Assembly (NCBI RefSeq): GCF_021025955.1
Contig: NZ_JAJNCL010000001.1
Span: 310,001 to 374,000 of the forward strand
Length of the DNA: 64,000 bases
Direction: 5' to 3'
Source of the DNA: Rhodococcus qingshengii
Lineage (GTDB): Bacteria > Actinomycetota > Actinomycetes > Mycobacteriales > Mycobacteriaceae
Each line of letters begins with the position of its first letter. The first letter of the stretch is position 1. Shown piece after piece: positions 56,389 to 64,000 of this stretch. A program made the position numbers and the translations under genes. The notes beneath the pieces are model-generated. The model ran no database searches. It was not told the DNA's origin and saw nothing but the letters and a program-made list of their open reading frames with translations.

Positions 56389-57255
56389 ATGGTCGCCGTG
56401 ACTGCAACGATCCTCGACGGCAAAGCTACCCGCGACGAAATCTTCGAAGACCTGAAGGTGCGGGTGAGCGCTCTGAAGGCAGAGGGCATCACACCCGGCT
56501 TGGGCACCATCCTGGTGGGCGACGACCCCGGATCCGCTGCTTACGTGCGCGGCAAGCACAACGACTGCGCCAAGGTCGGTATCAATTCTTTGCGACGCGA
56601 CCTGCCTGCCGACATCACGCAGGAGCAGCTCAACGCGACGATCGACGAGCTCAATGCCAATCCCGAGTGCACCGGCTACATCGTCCAGTTGCCCCTTCCC
56701 AAGCATCTCGACGAGAACGCGGCCCTCGAGCGCATCGACCCTGACAAGGATGCCGACGGCTTGCATCCGGTCAACCTCGGTCGACTGGTGTTGGGTAAGG
56801 AAGCCCCCCTTCCGTGCACCCCGCGTGGAATCCTGCATCTTCTGCGTCGCTACGAGGTACCGATTGCCGGCGCACACGTGGTGGTCGTCGGACGCGGTGT
56901 CACGGTCGGTCGCCCGATCGGACTGTTGCTGACGCGTCGTAGTGAGAACGCCACGGTCACGCTCTGCCACACCGGTACCCGCGATCTCGCAGCCGAGGTT
57001 CGTCGCGCCGACATCATCGTCGCTGCCGCCGGCGTTCCCGGTCTCATCACCGCAGACATGGTCAAGCCCGGAGCAGCGGTCCTCGATGTCGGCGTCAGTC
57101 GCACCGACGACGGCCTGCGCGGCGACGTTGCAGCCGACGTCAACGAGGTCGCCGGGTTCGTCTCACCCAACCCCGGTGGTGTCGGTCCGCTGACCCGCGC
57201 ATTCCTGATCACCAACGTGGTCGAGCGCGCCGAGCGGGTTCTGGCCGGAGTCTGA
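56389..57255 (+). CDS. folD: FolD, methylenetetrahydrofolate dehydrogenase/cyclohydrolase
   Basis: A 288-residue bifunctional enzyme of one-carbon metabolism, converting 5,10-methylene-THF through methenyl-THF to 10-formyl-THF with NADP. Conserved blocks include [19 protein letters not shown] (with the catalytic Lys), [22 protein letters not shown], the cofactor loop [12 protein letters not shown] and the C-terminal [17 protein letters not shown] start at 56398 is possible. The next gene, DUF3017, starts six bases after its stop, as in other mycolata. Confidence 0.96.
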   Translation: MVAVTATILDGKATRDEIFEDLKVRVSALKAEGITPGLGTILVGDDPGSAAYVRGKHNDCAKVGINSLRRDLPADITQEQLNATIDELNANPECTGYIVQLPLPKHLDENAALERIDPDKDADGLHPVNLGRLVLGKEAPLPCTPRGILHLLRRYEVPIAGAHVVVVGRGVTVGRPIGLLLTRRSENATVTLCHTGTRDLAAEVRRADIIVAAAGVPGLITADMVKPGAAVLDVGVSRTDDGLRGDVAADVNEVAGFVSPNPGGVGPLTRAFLITNVVERAERVLAGV

Positions 57256-57260
57256 GTCCG

Positions 57261-57545
57261 ATGTCCTCACTGGTCGGCCTCGCGAAGAAGAATCTGCCCA
57301 TGCTCGCGGTCCTTGCCGTGATCGCGGCAGCCGTTGTTCTCGTGCTGGCCGACCGGTGGCGCCGCGGCGCCCTCGTCTTCGGTGTTGCCGTCATCATCGG
57401 TGCTGCCGCGCGGTGGTTCGTTCCCGAGAATCGTGTGGGGTTGCTTGCCGTGCGCGGAAGGGTTTTCGACACCGCGGCGATGGGCGTCATGGGAGCGTTG
57501 ATCGCGACGCTTGCCCTGACCATCGATCCGCTCGGTACCGACTGA
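57261..57545 (+). CDS. DUF3017 small membrane protein
   Basis: A 94-residue protein with three hydrophobic segments (about 12-30, 38-55 and 68-88). It starts six bases after folD, the conserved position of the DUF3017 gene in mycobacteria (Rv3355c there, by memory). The charged loop DRWRRGAL sits between the first two helices. No function is known. Confidence 0.88.
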   Translation: MSSLVGLAKKNLPMLAVLAVIAAAVVLVLADRWRRGALVFGVAVIIGAAARWFVPENRVGLLAVRGRVFDTAAMGVMGALIATLALTIDPLGTD

Positions 57546-57550
57546 GAAGG

Positions 57551-58126
57551 TCAGTTCCCGTAGAACGAGCGGATGTCGATGTCGCTCAACGGGATCCACT
57601 CCGGTGACTGTGTGGATGCCGACTTCTTTCCGGCCTTGTCCGGTGCACTTCGCAGCGTCACTGCGAGGACCGGTTCCTCGTCGATCCGCCCGGCCAGAGC
57701 GTAGATCGCGGCGAGATGGTGAACGCACGGCGAGCGTCGACCCGAGCAGTTGCAGCTGGCAGTGCACTCCGAAAGATCAACGGCGACTGCGATATTTCGA
57801 GCTTGCAGTTCAGTGACGACGCTGTCCGGTAGTTCGCCTGTGGAGACGGATCTGTTGGCCTTTCCCTCCGAGCGGAGAAGGCTCTTCACTGCAGCGATCT
57901 CGGATTTGGTCCAGAGCGGGACGGCAATCGTCACCGACGAGGTTTTTGCTTTGGTGCTCACCTCGGCGACGACGGTCCCCGATGAGACCACTGTGAATTC
58001 CACCGACCCGTTGCGTGCGAGGGTACGAGCCGTCGGCAGAGACGGGTTCGGACCGGATGCCGCGGTCCGCTCCACCGTGCGCAGCCACGCCCGACCCCAG
58101 GCGGTGACACCGAATTCGTTGGCCAT
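57551..58126 (-). CDS. SWIM zinc-finger protein
   Basis: A 191-residue protein. The SWIM motif is C-T-A-S-C-N-C followed by SPCVHHLAAIYAL, giving the C-x-C-xn-C-x-H zinc site near residues 120-140. N-terminal text includes WGRAWLRTVE, typical of the SWIM proteins that accompany SNF2-type ATPases. Its ATG shares one base with the stop of the SNF2 gene (TGATG), so the two are translationally coupled and probably form a complex acting on DNA or nucleoprotein. Confidence 0.88.
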   Translation of the reverse strand: MANEFGVTAWGRAWLRTVERTAASGPNPSLPTARTLARNGSVEFTVVSSGTVVAEVSTKAKTSSVTIAVPLWTKSEIAAVKSLLRSEGKANRSVSTGELPDSVVTELQARNIAVAVDLSECTASCNCSGRRSPCVHHLAAIYALAGRIDEEPVLAVTLRSAPDKAGKKSASTQSPEWIPLSDIDIRSFYGN

Positions 58127-59955
58127 CAGATGATCACCGCGCCGTCGAGTTCGAGAAGTTCACGCAATTCGGTGTCGGGAAGATCTGCCAGGGCGGCCTC
58201 GACGTTGCCGGAAACAGCATCGGCTACAGCTCGTTTGGACTCGTGCATCGCTGCGATGTGATCCTCCACGGTTCCGCCCGTCACCAAGGTGTGGACGTTG
58301 ACGGTGCGCTTCTGGCCGATGCGGTGTGCCCGGTCGGTTGCCTGATCTTCGACGGCTGGGTTCCACCACCGGTCGTAGTGCACGACGTGACTCGCGCGGG
58401 TGAGGTTGAGGCCGAAGCCGGCGGCGCGCAGGCTCAGAATCAGAACCGGCGGGGAATCCGCGTCGTTCTGGAACGCGTCGACCATCCCGTCGCGCTTGTC
58501 GGTGTTCAGGCCGCCGTGAAGGAAAGGCACGGCACCGATTCCCAATTCGGATCCCAGGTGCCGCGAAAGCATCTCGCCCATCGTCCGGTACTGCGTGAAG
58601 ATCAGCGCACGATCGCCGTCGTCGACGATCTCGGCGATCATTTCCGTTGCGCGGTCGAGCTTTCCGGATCTTCCGTAGAGGTCGTCCGTATCGCCGGTCA
58701 CCTGCGCGGGGTGATTGCATACCTGTTTGAGGGTGGTCAGCAGCGCAAGGATGTTGCCGCGCCGGGCAATTCCCGTACCCAATCCGGTGTCGAACGCATC
58801 AGCAACTGCCGACCGATAGATCCGCGCCTGTTCCGATGTCAGAGTGCACGAGACAGTGGAGAACTGTTTGGGCGGAAGATCCTTGGCCACTGTGTCTTTG
58901 GTTCTGCGCAGAATGAAAGGATCGATGACCGCGGCAAGCCTGGTCGCCGCAGTTGCGGATCGACCGGATTCGATCGGTACGGCAAAGCGTTGACGAAAAC
59001 GTGCGCGAGTTCCGAGGACGTCGGGATTGGCAACGCGAAAGAGTGACCACAACTCCTCGAGGCGGTTCTCCACCGGCGTGCCGGTCATCGCCACCTTGAC
59101 GTTGGCCGACAACTGCATTGCCGCTTTCGCAGCGAGGGAAGCAGGGTTCTTGATCTGCTGCGCCTCGTCGAAGATCACCGAACTCCAGTGGATCGGGGTC
59201 AATTGGGCCGCATCGGAACGCAAGACGCTGTAGCTGGTCAGAACCGTGGTGCCAGCGGGGATACGAGTGGGAAGTGCGCGAGCAGTCCCGTGATGAACAT
59301 GCAGTGGCAGATGCGGAGCGAATCGCTCGATCTCGCGGCGCCAGTTTCCGATCACCGAGGTGGGACACACAACCAGATGCGGACCGTCGTCGGCACGGAT
59401 CGCGATCATCGAAATCGCTTGCAGTGTCTTACCCAAACCCATCTCGTCGGCCAAGATCCCACCGCCCGAACCCGACAGCGCCGTCAGCCAGGCAACTCCC
59501 TGCATTTGATAGGGGCGCAGATTCGCCTGAATCTTTGCTCGGCGAAGGCTGTCCACGGCTGTACGCGCATCCGTGAACAACCGCACCGTGGACCATGCGC
59601 TTCGGATCTTCGTGTCGTCGCGGTCGATCGCTGCATGCGCTGCGGTCGGAATGTCATGTGCGCCGGTCTCGATGACGCGCTTCCACGCGAGCAACGACGG
59701 TCCGAGGTCGCCGCGACCTGCATCGAGGTTGTGGAACGCGTCGATCGCGGTGGTGAGGTCGAGCAGTTGTGCTTCGACGTCGGTTGCTGTGATCGACTCG
59801 TCGACCGGGATCGCAAGCCTGCACATGCCCGGCGATCCGGTCGGCATCCCCAGTGCCGACAGCCGCGCTGCCGGGTCTGCGTCACCCCAGAACGCGAAGG
59901 ACATGTGCTCGGGAATGTACGTAGCCTGCAGGCGCGTCGAGCATGGCTGATTCAC
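58126..59955 (-). CDS. SNF2-family ATPase/helicase-like protein
   Basis: A 609-residue Swi2/Snf2 ATPase. Motif I is ILADEMGLGKTLQAI, motif II is VIFDEAQQIKN, motif III MTGTPVENRLEELWSLF, and motifs V-VI are LRAAGFGLNLTRASHVVHYDRWWNP and ATDRAHRIGQ. The region before motif I is only about 165 residues, much shorter than in the roughly 1000-residue mycobacterial HelZ. It may translocate on double-stranded DNA in repair, transcription recycling or defence. The coupled SWIM gene is the likely partner. Confidence 0.9.
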   Translation of the reverse strand: MNQPCSTRLQATYIPEHMSFAFWGDADPAARLSALGMPTGSPGMCRLAIPVDESITATDVEAQLLDLTTAIDAFHNLDAGRGDLGPSLLAWKRVIETGAHDIPTAAHAAIDRDDTKIRSAWSTVRLFTDARTAVDSLRRAKIQANLRPYQMQGVAWLTALSGSGGGILADEMGLGKTLQAISMIAIRADDGPHLVVCPTSVIGNWRREIERFAPHLPLHVHHGTARALPTRIPAGTTVLTSYSVLRSDAAQLTPIHWSSVIFDEAQQIKNPASLAAKAAMQLSANVKVAMTGTPVENRLEELWSLFRVANPDVLGTRARFRQRFAVPIESGRSATAATRLAAVIDPFILRRTKDTVAKDLPPKQFSTVSCTLTSEQARIYRSAVADAFDTGLGTGIARRGNILALLTTLKQVCNHPAQVTGDTDDLYGRSGKLDRATEMIAEIVDDGDRALIFTQYRTMGEMLSRHLGSELGIGAVPFLHGGLNTDKRDGMVDAFQNDADSPPVLILSLRAAGFGLNLTRASHVVHYDRWWNPAVEDQATDRAHRIGQKRTVNVHTLVTGGTVEDHIAAMHESKRAVADAVSGNVEAALADLPDTELRELLELDGAVII

Positions 59956-59998
59956 GTTCGCCGATGCTAGCCGCGCCGGCTCACGTTCGCCAATGAAA

Positions 59999-60052
59999 AT
60001 GTCGGGAAAACCCGCAGATCAGCTGTGGTTTTCCCGACATTGACGAATTCTG
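59999..60052. terminator. terminator hairpin downstream of metX
   Basis: AATGTCGGGAAAACC (59999-60013) pairs over 15 bases with GGTTTTCCCGACATT (60038-60052). It lies 21 bases past the metX stop; in the metX direction it is followed by TTTCATT. Confidence 0.85.
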
Positions 60053-60073
60053 AAAATGTGGCTCTGTGCCGGA

Positions 60074-61210
60074 TCAGCGAGCCGTGCGTGCGAACTCCAT
60101 CGTGCGGCGAAGGAGTCCGGCAACGGCGTCCGCCTCCGTCAGGAAGCCGTCGTGGCCGTCCTTGGACTTGAGAATCTCGAGGCCGCTGCACGTGGAAATT
60201 CCGTCGGCGATCTCCTCTTGCAAACGAAGGGGATACAGCCGATCCGAATCCACGCCGCCCACGACGACCGGTGCCGTGATCGATGCCAACGCCGCTGCAA
60301 CGCCGCCGCGTCCACGGCCGATGTCGTGCCGGTTCATGGCCTCGGTCAGGAGGACGTACGTGCTCGGGTCGAAGCGGTCGACGAGCTTGTCCGCCTGATG
60401 TTCCAGGTAACTCTGCACAGCGTATCGTCCACCGTTCCAAGGGTTTTCGTCGTTCTGGGCGGAGTTCTCGAAGCGCGCATCCAGTTCCGACTCGGAGCGA
60501 TACGTCAGGTGCGCGATGCGACGAGCGATGCCGAGTCCGGCGCGCGGTGCCCGACCCGTTCCGTGGTAGTTACCGCCTTGCCAGTCGGGATCGGAGACGA
60601 TGGCCGCGATCTGCGTCGTCTGGGTGCCGATCTGATCTGCGGTCGCCCGTGAACCGGTTGCGAGCACCAACGCGGAGCGAATGCTGTCCGGGTAGGTAAC
60701 TGCCCACTCGAGGGTGCGCATGCCGCCCATGGATCCGCCGACCACCGAGGCCAACTGGTCGATCCCGAGCAGATCGACAAGCTTCTTCTCCGCCGCGATC
60801 TGATCCCGGATGGAGATCTCCGGGAACCTGCTGCCCCACGGCTTGCCGTCGTCGGCCAGTGAACTGGGACCGGTCGTGCCGCGACAACCACCGAGGACAT
60901 TGGTTGCGATGACGCACCATTCGCCGGTGTCGATCGGTTCGCCGGGGCCGACCATCCCGTTCCACCAGCCGGGGGATGGCTGATTCGCGGAGATCGGACC
61001 GGTGACGTGCGAGTCTCCGGTCAGTGCGTGCTCGACGAGTACGACGTTGTCGCAGTTCGGTGACAGCTCACCCCACCGCTGAACGGCGAGCGAAACGGAT
61101 GGGAGTACCGCGCCGCTTTCGAGTTCCAGGGCGCCGATGTCGACGAACCCCACCTGACCGTCGGCCGGGGGTAGGAGGTCGATCCTGGGCTCCAATTCGT
61201 TCACGGTCAC
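60074..61210 (-). CDS. metX: homoserine O-acetyltransferase MetX
   Basis: A 378-residue alpha/beta-hydrolase-fold acetyltransferase that makes O-acetylhomoserine from homoserine and acetyl-CoA, the first committed step of methionine synthesis. The nucleophile elbow is [14 protein letters not shown], the oxyanion region is [15 protein letters not shown], and the catalytic Asp and His lie in [11 protein letters not shown] and SKDGHDGFL. Its start overlaps the metY stop by four bases, giving a metY-metX operon with the SAM-IV riboswitch upstream. Confidence 0.95.
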   Translation of the reverse strand: MTVNELEPRIDLLPPADGQVGFVDIGALELESGAVLPSVSLAVQRWGELSPNCDNVVLVEHALTGDSHVTGPISANQPSPGWWNGMVGPGEPIDTGEWCVIATNVLGGCRGTTGPSSLADDGKPWGSRFPEISIRDQIAAEKKLVDLLGIDQLASVVGGSMGGMRTLEWAVTYPDSIRSALVLATGSRATADQIGTQTTQIAAIVSDPDWQGGNYHGTGRAPRAGLGIARRIAHLTYRSESELDARFENSAQNDENPWNGGRYAVQSYLEHQADKLVDRFDPSTYVLLTEAMNRHDIGRGRGGVAAALASITAPVVVGGVDSDRLYPLRLQEEIADGISTCSGLEILKSKDGHDGFLTEADAVAGLLRRTMEFARTAR

Positions 61211-62532
61211 GAGTTTGCCACCGCAGCCAGGCCGACGGTGAGATCGGCGAGGATGTCGTCGATTCCCTCGATCCCGACCGCGAGGCGGACGAGTCCGGGC
61301 GTGACACCCGAAGCGAGCTGCTCTTCGGGGGTGAGCTGCGAGTGCGTCGTCGACGCGGGGTGGATGACGAGTGAGCGAACATCACCGATGTTGGCGACGT
61401 GGCTGTGCAGTGTCAGGGCGTTGACGAACTTCTTGCCCGCATCGATCCCGCCGGGCAGCTCGAAGGTGACGATGGCGCCGGTTCCCTTGGGCGTCAGCTG
61501 CTTTCCGCGTTCGAACCAAGGCGAGGAGGGAAGTCCCGCGTAGGAAACGGAGGCCACCTCGCCGTGGCCGTCGAGGAACTCGGCGACCTTCTGTGCATTG
61601 GACACGTGACGCTCGATGCGCAGGCTCAAGGTTTCGATGCCCTGCGCGATGAGGAACGCGTTGAACGGCGCCACGGCGGAGCCGAGATCGCGCAGCAGTT
61701 GGACGCGAGCCTTGAGTGCAAACGCCGGCGCGCCGAGGTCTGCGAAGGTGACGCCGTGGTAGCTGGGATCAGGCGTCGTGAAGTTCGTGTGGCGACCCTG
61801 CGTCCAATCGAAGGTGCCGCCGTCGACGATGACGCCGGCGATCGCGGTGCCGTGTCCGCCAAGGTATTTGGTGGCGGAGTGGACGACGATGTCGGCGCCG
61901 TGTTCGAGCGGGCGGAGCAGGTACGGCGTCGCGACAGTGTTGTCCACGATCAACGGAAGACCGTTCTCGTGGGCCAGCGACGAGATGCCGGGTAGGTCGA
62001 GAATGTGGTTCTTCGGATTGGCGATCGTTTCGCCGTAGAACGCCTTCGTGTTCGGGCGAATTGCTTCGCGCCACTGGCCGAGATCGTCAGGATCCTCGAC
62101 GAACGTGACTTCGATGCCCAGCTTACGAAGGGTGTAATGCAGGAGGTTGTATGTGCCGCCGTACAGGTACGGGCTGGAGACGATGTGGTCGCCGGCCTCG
62201 GCGATGTTGAGGATCGCGATGGTCTCGGCAGCCTGACCCGAGGAGAGGAGGAGTGCGGCGACTCCGCCTTCGAGGGCAGCGATGCGCTGCTCGACGGCGT
62301 CCTGTGTGGGATTCATGATCCGCGTGTAGATGTTGCCCGGCTCGGCGAGGCCGAACAGTGCCGCAGCGTGATCGGTGCTGTCGAAGACGTAGCTGGTGGT
62401 CTGGTAGATCGGCAGAGCGCGCGCATTGGTGGCGGTGTCCGCTGTTTGCCCGGCGTGCACCTGCTTGGTCTCGAACGACCAGTTCGCGGTCGGATCAGAA
62501 GTTGCTGCGGCGTCGGCTGTGTTGTCGGTCAT
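61207..62532 (-). CDS. metY: O-acetylhomoserine sulfhydrylase MetY
   Basis: A 441-residue PLP enzyme of the cystathionine gamma-synthase fold. It condenses O-acetylhomoserine with sulfide to form homocysteine. The PLP lysine is in [14 protein letters not shown], the substrate/PLP tyrosine region is [19 protein letters not shown], and the C-terminal [14 protein letters not shown] holds the carboxylate-binding Arg nearby (RSLVIHP). It is the first gene of the operon and is preceded by a leader of about 200 bases and a SAM-IV riboswitch. Confidence 0.95.
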   Translation of the reverse strand: MTDNTADAAATSDPTANWSFETKQVHAGQTADTATNARALPIYQTTSYVFDSTDHAAALFGLAEPGNIYTRIMNPTQDAVEQRIAALEGGVAALLLSSGQAAETIAILNIAEAGDHIVSSPYLYGGTYNLLHYTLRKLGIEVTFVEDPDDLGQWREAIRPNTKAFYGETIANPKNHILDLPGISSLAHENGLPLIVDNTVATPYLLRPLEHGADIVVHSATKYLGGHGTAIAGVIVDGGTFDWTQGRHTNFTTPDPSYHGVTFADLGAPAFALKARVQLLRDLGSAVAPFNAFLIAQGIETLSLRIERHVSNAQKVAEFLDGHGEVASVSYAGLPSSPWFERGKQLTPKGTGAIVTFELPGGIDAGKKFVNALTLHSHVANIGDVRSLVIHPASTTHSQLTPEEQLASGVTPGLVRLAVGIEGIDDILADLTVGLAAVANS

Positions 62533-62734
62533 GATTTGTTCACTCCAGTGGTCTGACGGATAGATGTCGGACGGGGGCGAATGATCGCCGCCCCGTGCTG
62601 GGGTCTATCTACAAGTGCGACACATACTGAAATACCTCCGTGGGGCTCGGCCCGGTCTGGGGTCCGTCCCTGTCGGACCCGCGCTTGTCACCCGAATTGC
62701 GGTGGAACTGCGCGAGCAGATCCACGTCGGGAAA

Positions 62735-62818
62735 CCTGGTCATCACCCGGGGCACCCCACCGCGGTTGGAGGGTTGCCGTCCAGCGAGCCGGGGCTTGAC
62801 GCTGGCACTCATGACCAC
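62735..62818 (-). promoter_or_regulatory. SAM-IV riboswitch
   Basis: Read on the minus strand from 62816, the segment begins GGTCATGAGTGCCAGCG, continues with CCCCGGCTCGCTGG and CGGCAACCCTCCAACCGC, then GGTGGGGTGCCCCGGGTGA, and closes with TGACC. This is the SAM-IV consensus core, known in actinobacteria upstream of metY-type genes. It should turn off metY-metX when S-adenosylmethionine is abundant. A second hairpin (62660-62680, GGGTCCG/CGGACCC) in the leader may be part of the expression platform. Confidence 0.9.
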
Positions 62819-62920
62819 GTCGGATTCTACCGGGAAGTGAGCGCAGTCCTGACGCGGGGCGAAATGTGAGCCGCAACCGCACGCGAGGCAGAGCGACGCA
62901 GCCCACTAGCAGGCAAAAGT

Positions 62921-62932
62921 TACTCGCGAGTA
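62921..62932. promoter_or_regulatory. 12-bp palindrome upstream of icd
   Basis: TACTCGCGAGTA is a perfect palindrome, 190 bases before icd and about 100 bases upstream of the SAM-IV leader. Palindromes of this size are typical of TetR/GntR dimers. The remaining 62819-63121 DNA holds no gene. Confidence 0.4.
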
Positions 62933-63121
62933 GAGACCGATGGGTGGACCTGCCGGTTGCGGCCTCACGGGTTAGCAGTACGCTTGTCTTGTTTGGGACT
63001 CATCTCCCGAGATCAGTCCACACCGTCTAGGTTTGATAATCGAACCGTTCGCGGACCCACTCACAAAGTGTGACCGCAACCGTGTAACCAGGGAAACTTC
63101 CTAGGAGGACGCGAAGCACCC

Positions 63122-64000
63122 ATGTCCAAAATCAAGGTTGAGGGCACCGTCGTCGAACTCGACGGCGATGAGATGACGCGCATTATCTGGCAGTTCATCA
63201 AAGACAAGTTGATCCATCCGTATCTCGATGTGAACCTCGAGTACTACGACCTCGGTATCGAGTACCGCGACGAGACCGACGACCAGGTCACCATCGACGC
63301 AGCGCACGCGATCCAGAAGCACGGCGTCGGCGTCAAATGCGCCACGATCACGCCGGACGAGGCACGTGTCGAGGAATTCGGTCTCAAGAAGATGTGGCGT
63401 TCCCCGAACGGAACGATCCGCAACATTCTCGGCGGCACGATCTTCCGCGCACCGATCATCATCTCCAACGTTCCGCGACTCGTTCCAGGCTGGACCAAGC
63501 CGATCATCATCGGCCGTCACGCATTCGGCGACCAGTACCGCGCCACAGACTTCAAGGTCCCCGGCCCCGGCAAGGTGATGATCACCTACACGCCTGAGGA
63601 CGGCAGCGCACCGATCGAGCACGAACTGGTCAACTTCCCCGAAGAGGGCGGCGTCGTCCAGGGGCAGTACAACTTCACCACGTCCATCCGTGACTTCGCT
63701 CGCGCGTCGCTCACCTACGGACTGCAGCAGAACTACCCGGTGTACCTGTCCACCAAGAACACCATTCTCAAGGCGTACGACGGTGCCTTCAAGGACATCT
63801 TCCAGCACGTCTACGAGACCGAGTTCAAGGCTGAGTTCGATGCCGCAGGTCTGACCTATGAGCACCGCCTCATCGACGACATGGTCGCTTCCGCACTCAA
63901 GTGGGAGGGCGGCTACGTCTGGGCATGCAAGAACTACGACGGTGACGTCCAGTCCGACACCGTGGCCCAGGGTTTCGGCTCGCTCGGCCTCATGACGTCG
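63122..64000 (+). CDS. icd: NADP-dependent isocitrate dehydrogenase (eukaryote-type), 5' part
   Basis: The first 293 residues of an isocitrate dehydrogenase that runs off the right edge. It begins [27 protein letters not shown] lies 12 bases before the ATG. Blocks typical of the roughly 400-residue homodimeric class (like Rv3339c, Icd1) are [21 protein letters not shown] (substrate binding, S/N/R residues), [13 protein letters not shown] and [30 protein letters not shown], here shown in parts. It oxidatively decarboxylates isocitrate to 2-oxoglutarate in the TCA cycle, producing NADPH. Confidence 0.95.
   Translation, partial: MSKIKVEGTVVELDGDEMTRIIWQFIKDKLIHPYLDVNLEYYDLGIEYRDETDDQVTIDAAHAIQKHGVGVKCATITPDEARVEEFGLKKMWRSPNGTIRNILGGTIFRAPIIISNVPRLVPGWTKPIIIGRHAFGDQYRATDFKVPGPGKVMITYTPEDGSAPIEHELVNFPEEGGVVQGQYNFTTSIRDFARASLTYGLQQNYPVYLSTKNTILKAYDGAFKDIFQHVYETEFKAEFDAAGLTYEHRLIDDMVASALKWEGGYVWACKNYDGDVQSDTVAQGFGSLGLMTS

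Noticed and set aside
62609..62818. Coding gene call for the 69-codon frame in the SAM-IV leader
   Set aside because: It overlaps a conserved RNA aptamer that constrains the bases; kept only as a finding, not as a CDS.
1..64000. tRNA genes, insertion sequences, prophage or CRISPR arrays
   Set aside because: No tRNA T-loop/acceptor pattern, transposase, integrase or regularly spaced repeats were found on reading either strand.

Overview
The window is high-GC actinobacterial DNA. The gene content fits the mycolic-acid bacteria, most probably a Rhodococcus of the R. erythropolis type: the ImuA'/ImuB/DnaE2 mutasome with mycobacterial-type LexA boxes, R2lox, an AcrA1-type fatty acyl reductase, a SAM-IV riboswitch before metY-metX, and a eukaryote-type NADP isocitrate dehydrogenase. 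The genus is an inference; no search was run. From memory, several backbone genes (imuA', imuB, acrA1, dnaE2, trmL/spoU, folD, the DUF3017 gene, metX, metY, icd) are also scattered through the Mycobacterium tuberculosis interval Rv3339c-Rv3395c, so the window looks like that backbone carrying Rhodococcus-specific insertions.

Layout. 0-2 kb: the end of an FAD-linked oxidase and a Ser/Thr kinase. 2.1-4.7 kb: LexA box, imuA', imuB. 4.8-16.6 kb: a run of mostly single metabolic genes (alpha/beta hydrolases, a Tat-exported sulfatase, R2lox, a divergent HD-protein/GlxA-regulator pair, YdeI-like and sucrase/ferredoxin-like proteins, a GNAT, a quinone reductase with a divergent TetR regulator). 17.3-22.5 kb: LysR regulator, PLP dehydratase, D-aminoacylase-like amidohydrolase and an MFS transporter split by a frameshift. 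22.6-27.1 kb: two paralogous beta-lactamase-fold lipoproteins, a sensor kinase broken by a 10-bp duplication, its NarL-type regulator and an orphan ORF. 27.2-31.6 kb: fatty acyl reductase, a 40-residue membrane ORF and an MMPL transporter. 31.7-35.6 kb: a cobalamin riboswitch and a tightly overlapping ABC uptake operon ending in a FhuF-like iron-sulfur protein. 35.6-40.7 kb: alkaline phosphatase and, divergently, dnaE2 with a perfect LexA box.

40.9-49.2 kb: a small oxidoreductase operon, a secreted hydrolase, a CPBP protease, a rhodanese, a RibD/DHFR-like reductase, a TDT transporter with a divergent LysR regulator, a TetR remnant and a DUF3626 protein. 49.4-53.6 kb: a 1398-residue fusion of assimilatory nitrate reductase with a CysJ-type flavoprotein reductase. 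53.6-57.5 kb: trmL, a DUF2510 protein, a pentapeptide-repeat protein, small genes, folD and the DUF3017 gene. 57.5-60 kb: a SNF2-family ATPase overlapping a SWIM zinc-finger gene. 60-62.8 kb: metY-metX with the SAM-IV riboswitch. 63.1 kb to the end: icd, cut by the window edge.

The clearest systems are the LexA-controlled mutasome encoded at two sites 33 kb apart, the B12-responsive uptake operon that includes an iron-sulfur protein, and the SAM-responsive methionine operon. Two genes carry small, recent-looking lesions (MFS transporter, sensor kinase) and a third is an older fragment (TetR). I saw no tRNA, rRNA, insertion sequence, prophage or CRISPR array.
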